Shown here: positions 62,043 to 64,000 of the stretch, in pieces
How positions within the stretch are numbered: position 1 is the first letter of the stretch
Layout: every line of letters begins with the position of its first letter
From: Phlegmacium glaucopus
Taxonomy: Eukaryota; Basidiomycota; Agaricomycetes; Agaricales; Cortinariaceae
Direction of reading: 5' to 3'
DNA: 64,000 nt
Assembly (NCBI GenBank): GCA_015039465.1
Contig: MU130702.1
Location: 124,001 to 188,000 of the forward strand
Notes under the pieces: generated by a model
Databases searched by the model: none
What the model saw: the letters and a program-made list of their open reading frames with translations, nothing else
What the model was told of the DNA's origin: nothing
Position numbers and translations under genes: made by a program

Positions 62043-63612
62043 ATGCTAAACCCACTCAAATTCCTCCGTTATTTTGTCTTTGGTAAAAATTGACTGCAAT
62101 ATTTCAATTCAACTATAGACTGATATACTTGTTTCTATAGCCATTTTTGTAATTTGTAATGCTATCATCACCAGCGTTGCAGTCTGGAATCTAAGCATCG
62201 TTGAGCTCATTGCTGATAATGGTGCATCTTCCCCATTGTGCATGCAAAACTATACAGCAAGCTGATGGTTACTATACGCTTCAGTCGTTGCGAAGGAGAT
62301 CAGTAGTTATCTAATCTTTCTTGGAGCCTTAGGATTGGTTGTCAATTTTACTGTGTAATTCTCTGTCTTTCTTTTCACAGGAAGGAGAAGTGTGGTCATG
62401 TTCTAACTTGTCCCCTTGTTTTGTAGCCTTTTTTTCGACCTTTATGGGAAACATGTCTTTCTCTGCAAAGTCTGGTTTGAACTTCTGTGGGTCGGCTTGT
62501 TCTTGATAATGGAGTTCGGTATGTTTGGATGCCAAAACTCTGGATTTTTTTTATCTCATTCCCCCTGTCGTTCCAAGCTGGTGCAGCGGCAATTACTGCT
62601 CAAAGTAATGGTCAAACATGTAGTTCAGATACCTCAAGTGCGTCCTTTACTGATATTTTGAATGTTTTGACCTCCTTTTTAAAATTTTGAACTCAAGTTT
62701 CGCCTTGTGCGTCAACTCAAGTGTTGCAGGCTTTCACTTGGATTTGTGCCATTTTACGTGCGTTCTCAGCTACAATCACATTGCTTCATACATTTAACAG
62801 ATATATCTATCCATACAGTCCTTGGCTACCTTATCCTTCTTTTCGTTGCGGCCCTAGTGAAACACAGAGACGACTCCACAATATGGCATTGCACCGTTCG
62901 AAATTTTCCCTGGGTAACTAGCCACCACGTCCACCACCGCAAGAGCATTCCAGCTTCTTCAGCTTCTTTACCCAGATTTCGTACTGAAGTACCCTTTATC
63001 GCTGCACCACGTCCACGACGTATCGTACCCGTTCCTGAAGCCTTATTATCTTATCGTTCTGGGCTTAGCCTCGATTATGAGATCGAGCACTATCAACCGC
63101 CAGCACTATCTGCGACCGATCGAAGACTCTCCACTTATAGGCCCACCTCGTTATCGCCATCGACGTCACCTGTAGCAGCCACAGTCTCACCTACACGGAT
63201 TCGTCTACAGCCTCAGCAAACACCACCACCAAAACCAGTGCACACCGTTTCTACTCCTTTCTACCCCACGCATGTACAAATTGCTATCAATTCCGACCTA
63301 CAACGACCTCCCATCGCGCATTTGAGTCAAGCACGAGGCCTACCTCTCTCACCTTCTCCCCCTCCATTGGGCGACTGGCCTCGGCGCGATGCCACTTCAC
63401 AGCCGACCCGTGTGAAGCGGAAACCTGTAACACCAATACCTTATACATTTACAATGCCTGCCGCAGTACAACAACGACAGCCCCTCTCAACGTCCACGAC
63501 TCGATCACGACCTTCTGGCCCTCGACAACGGTCTAATTCGGGTGAGAATAACAGGCCACCCAACTTTGACTTGTCAAATTTCAATTCTTCTCATACGCGG
63601 GGTTATACATAG
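62043..63612 (+). CDS. MARVEL-type tetraspan membrane protein with Pro/Ser-rich tail
   Basis: Spliced product starts MLNPLKFLRYFVF and contains four hydrophobic segments: IFVICNAIITSVAVWNL, ISSYLIFLGALGLVVNF, VWFELLWVGLFLIMEFG, and AFTWICAIL joined to LGYLILLFVAALVKHR. A Cys pair (SNGQTCSSDTS, SPCAST) lies in the last outer loop. This layout is the MARVEL pattern common in agaricomycetes. The last exon is a 230-residue basic Pro/Ser-rich cytosolic tail ending FNSSHTRGYT. Function unknown; MARVEL proteins shape or organise membranes. Confidence 0.75.
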
Positions 63613-63809
63613 CTGATCTGTACAGTATTTGTAGATACTATATTTGGTGTATTTTTACAATGGTTGTTTACATAACCAAACATTGTCATTGTCTTCTGAA
63701 ATGACACTTTATAATTTAAATGGACAAGCCCTTATTGTTCGCTGCCTTGTCTTTCATTTACCTTCTGTTTTAACGCTGGTCGTCCAACTCTCTTTACATT
63801 CACATCACT
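63613..63809. other. Short intergenic region
   Basis: 197 bp between two same-strand membrane-protein genes. AT-rich at first, pyrimidine-rich before 63810. No gene seen. Confidence 0.35.
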
Positions 63810-64000
63810 ATGCCTTTCCTACCAGCCGATGAAGCGTCCTCCATGAGCCTTCTCATGCCCAACTCATTCCTTATATTTCGATTGGTGTCCTTCGGTGACT
63901 ACTGTTGCTAGATGCTCTTGGTTTCACGTACTGAGGCGTATATAGCCCTTTTAAGCAATCTGGCTCTCCTACAGGTTATTTTTGCATCATGGAACATCAG
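63810..64000 (+). CDS. Start of a second MARVEL-like membrane protein (cut by window end)
   Basis: ATG 63810 gives MPFLPADEASSMSLLMPNSF, then LIFRLVSF. A short intron (GTGACT...TATATAG, ending about 63950) leads to ALLSNLALLQ, the first half of a transmembrane helix, and a second intron begins before the window ends. The pattern of a short polar N-terminus, 'FLIFR' and a hydrophobic helix split by introns resembles the preceding gene and other MARVEL proteins, suggesting a tandem pair. Partial at the 3' side, so the call is tentative. Confidence 0.5.

Overview
The window looks like a gene-dense piece of a filamentous basidiomycete (most likely Agaricomycete) nuclear genome. The reasons are single-copy fungal housekeeping genes broken by many 45-70 nt introns with GT..AG ends, very short intergenic spaces on both strands, multi-exon reading frames rather than operons, and a DIRS/Ngaro-type tyrosine-recombinase retrotransposon of the kind known from basidiomycetes. 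No rRNA, tRNA or CRISPR was recognised. Exon joins quoted below were worked out by eye from splice sites and reading frame, not from transcripts.

Layout. 1-465: AT-rich flank. 466-5873: a nearly complete DIRS/Ngaro-like element on the minus strand (gag-like ORF1, RT-RNase H ORF2, tyrosine recombinase, split direct repeats A1 and B1-A2-B2). 6029-8543: D-lactate dehydrogenase (DLD1, +). 8623-13294: CCR4-NOT E3 ligase NOT4 (-), divergent from cytosolic tryptophanyl-tRNA synthetase (13470-15132, +). 15268-16269: LOG-family phosphoribohydrolase (-). 16782-18036: twinfilin (-), with a start codon only 40 nt from that of the divergent FYVE protein PEP7/VAC1 (18077-20592, +). 21232-27976: MOT1 SNF2 ATPase (-). 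28156-29561: JmjC protein (+). 29801-32114: SOG2 (+). 32449-36583: PAN2 (+). 36696-37218: PDCD5-like (-). 37568-39177: Mug113/T5orf172-like (-). 39440-40655: LCP5/neuroguidin (+). 40886-41707: four-helix membrane protein (+). 41978-46063: a long gene joining an IST1 domain to a TBC domain (+). 46198-46783: PIG-H/GPI15 (-). 47001-47906: FAR-17a/AIG1-like (-). 48202-49978: MFS transporter (-). 50558-52320: ARG4 (+). 53082-54552: syntaxin SSO1 (+). 54965-55256: AN1 zinc-finger TMC1-like (+). 56729-58383: aspartate aminotransferase (+). 58433-61805: PP4R1-like HEAT protein (+). 62043-63612 and 63810-end: two MARVEL-type membrane proteins (+).

The genes form no metabolic cluster or defence island; most are conserved housekeeping genes. 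Recurring themes are mRNA and transcription control (NOT4, MOT1, PAN2), endosome and membrane traffic (PEP7, IST1-TBC, SSO1) and amino-acid or lactate metabolism (DLD1, ARG4, AAT). The most unusual points are the IST1-TBC fusion whose TBC part seems to lack the usual catalytic fingers, the intact and apparently young DIRS-like element with a 1.3 kb dual-open frame, the 40-nt twinfilin/PEP7 divergent start spacing, and several microexons, one carrying the iron-binding Asp of the JmjC protein.
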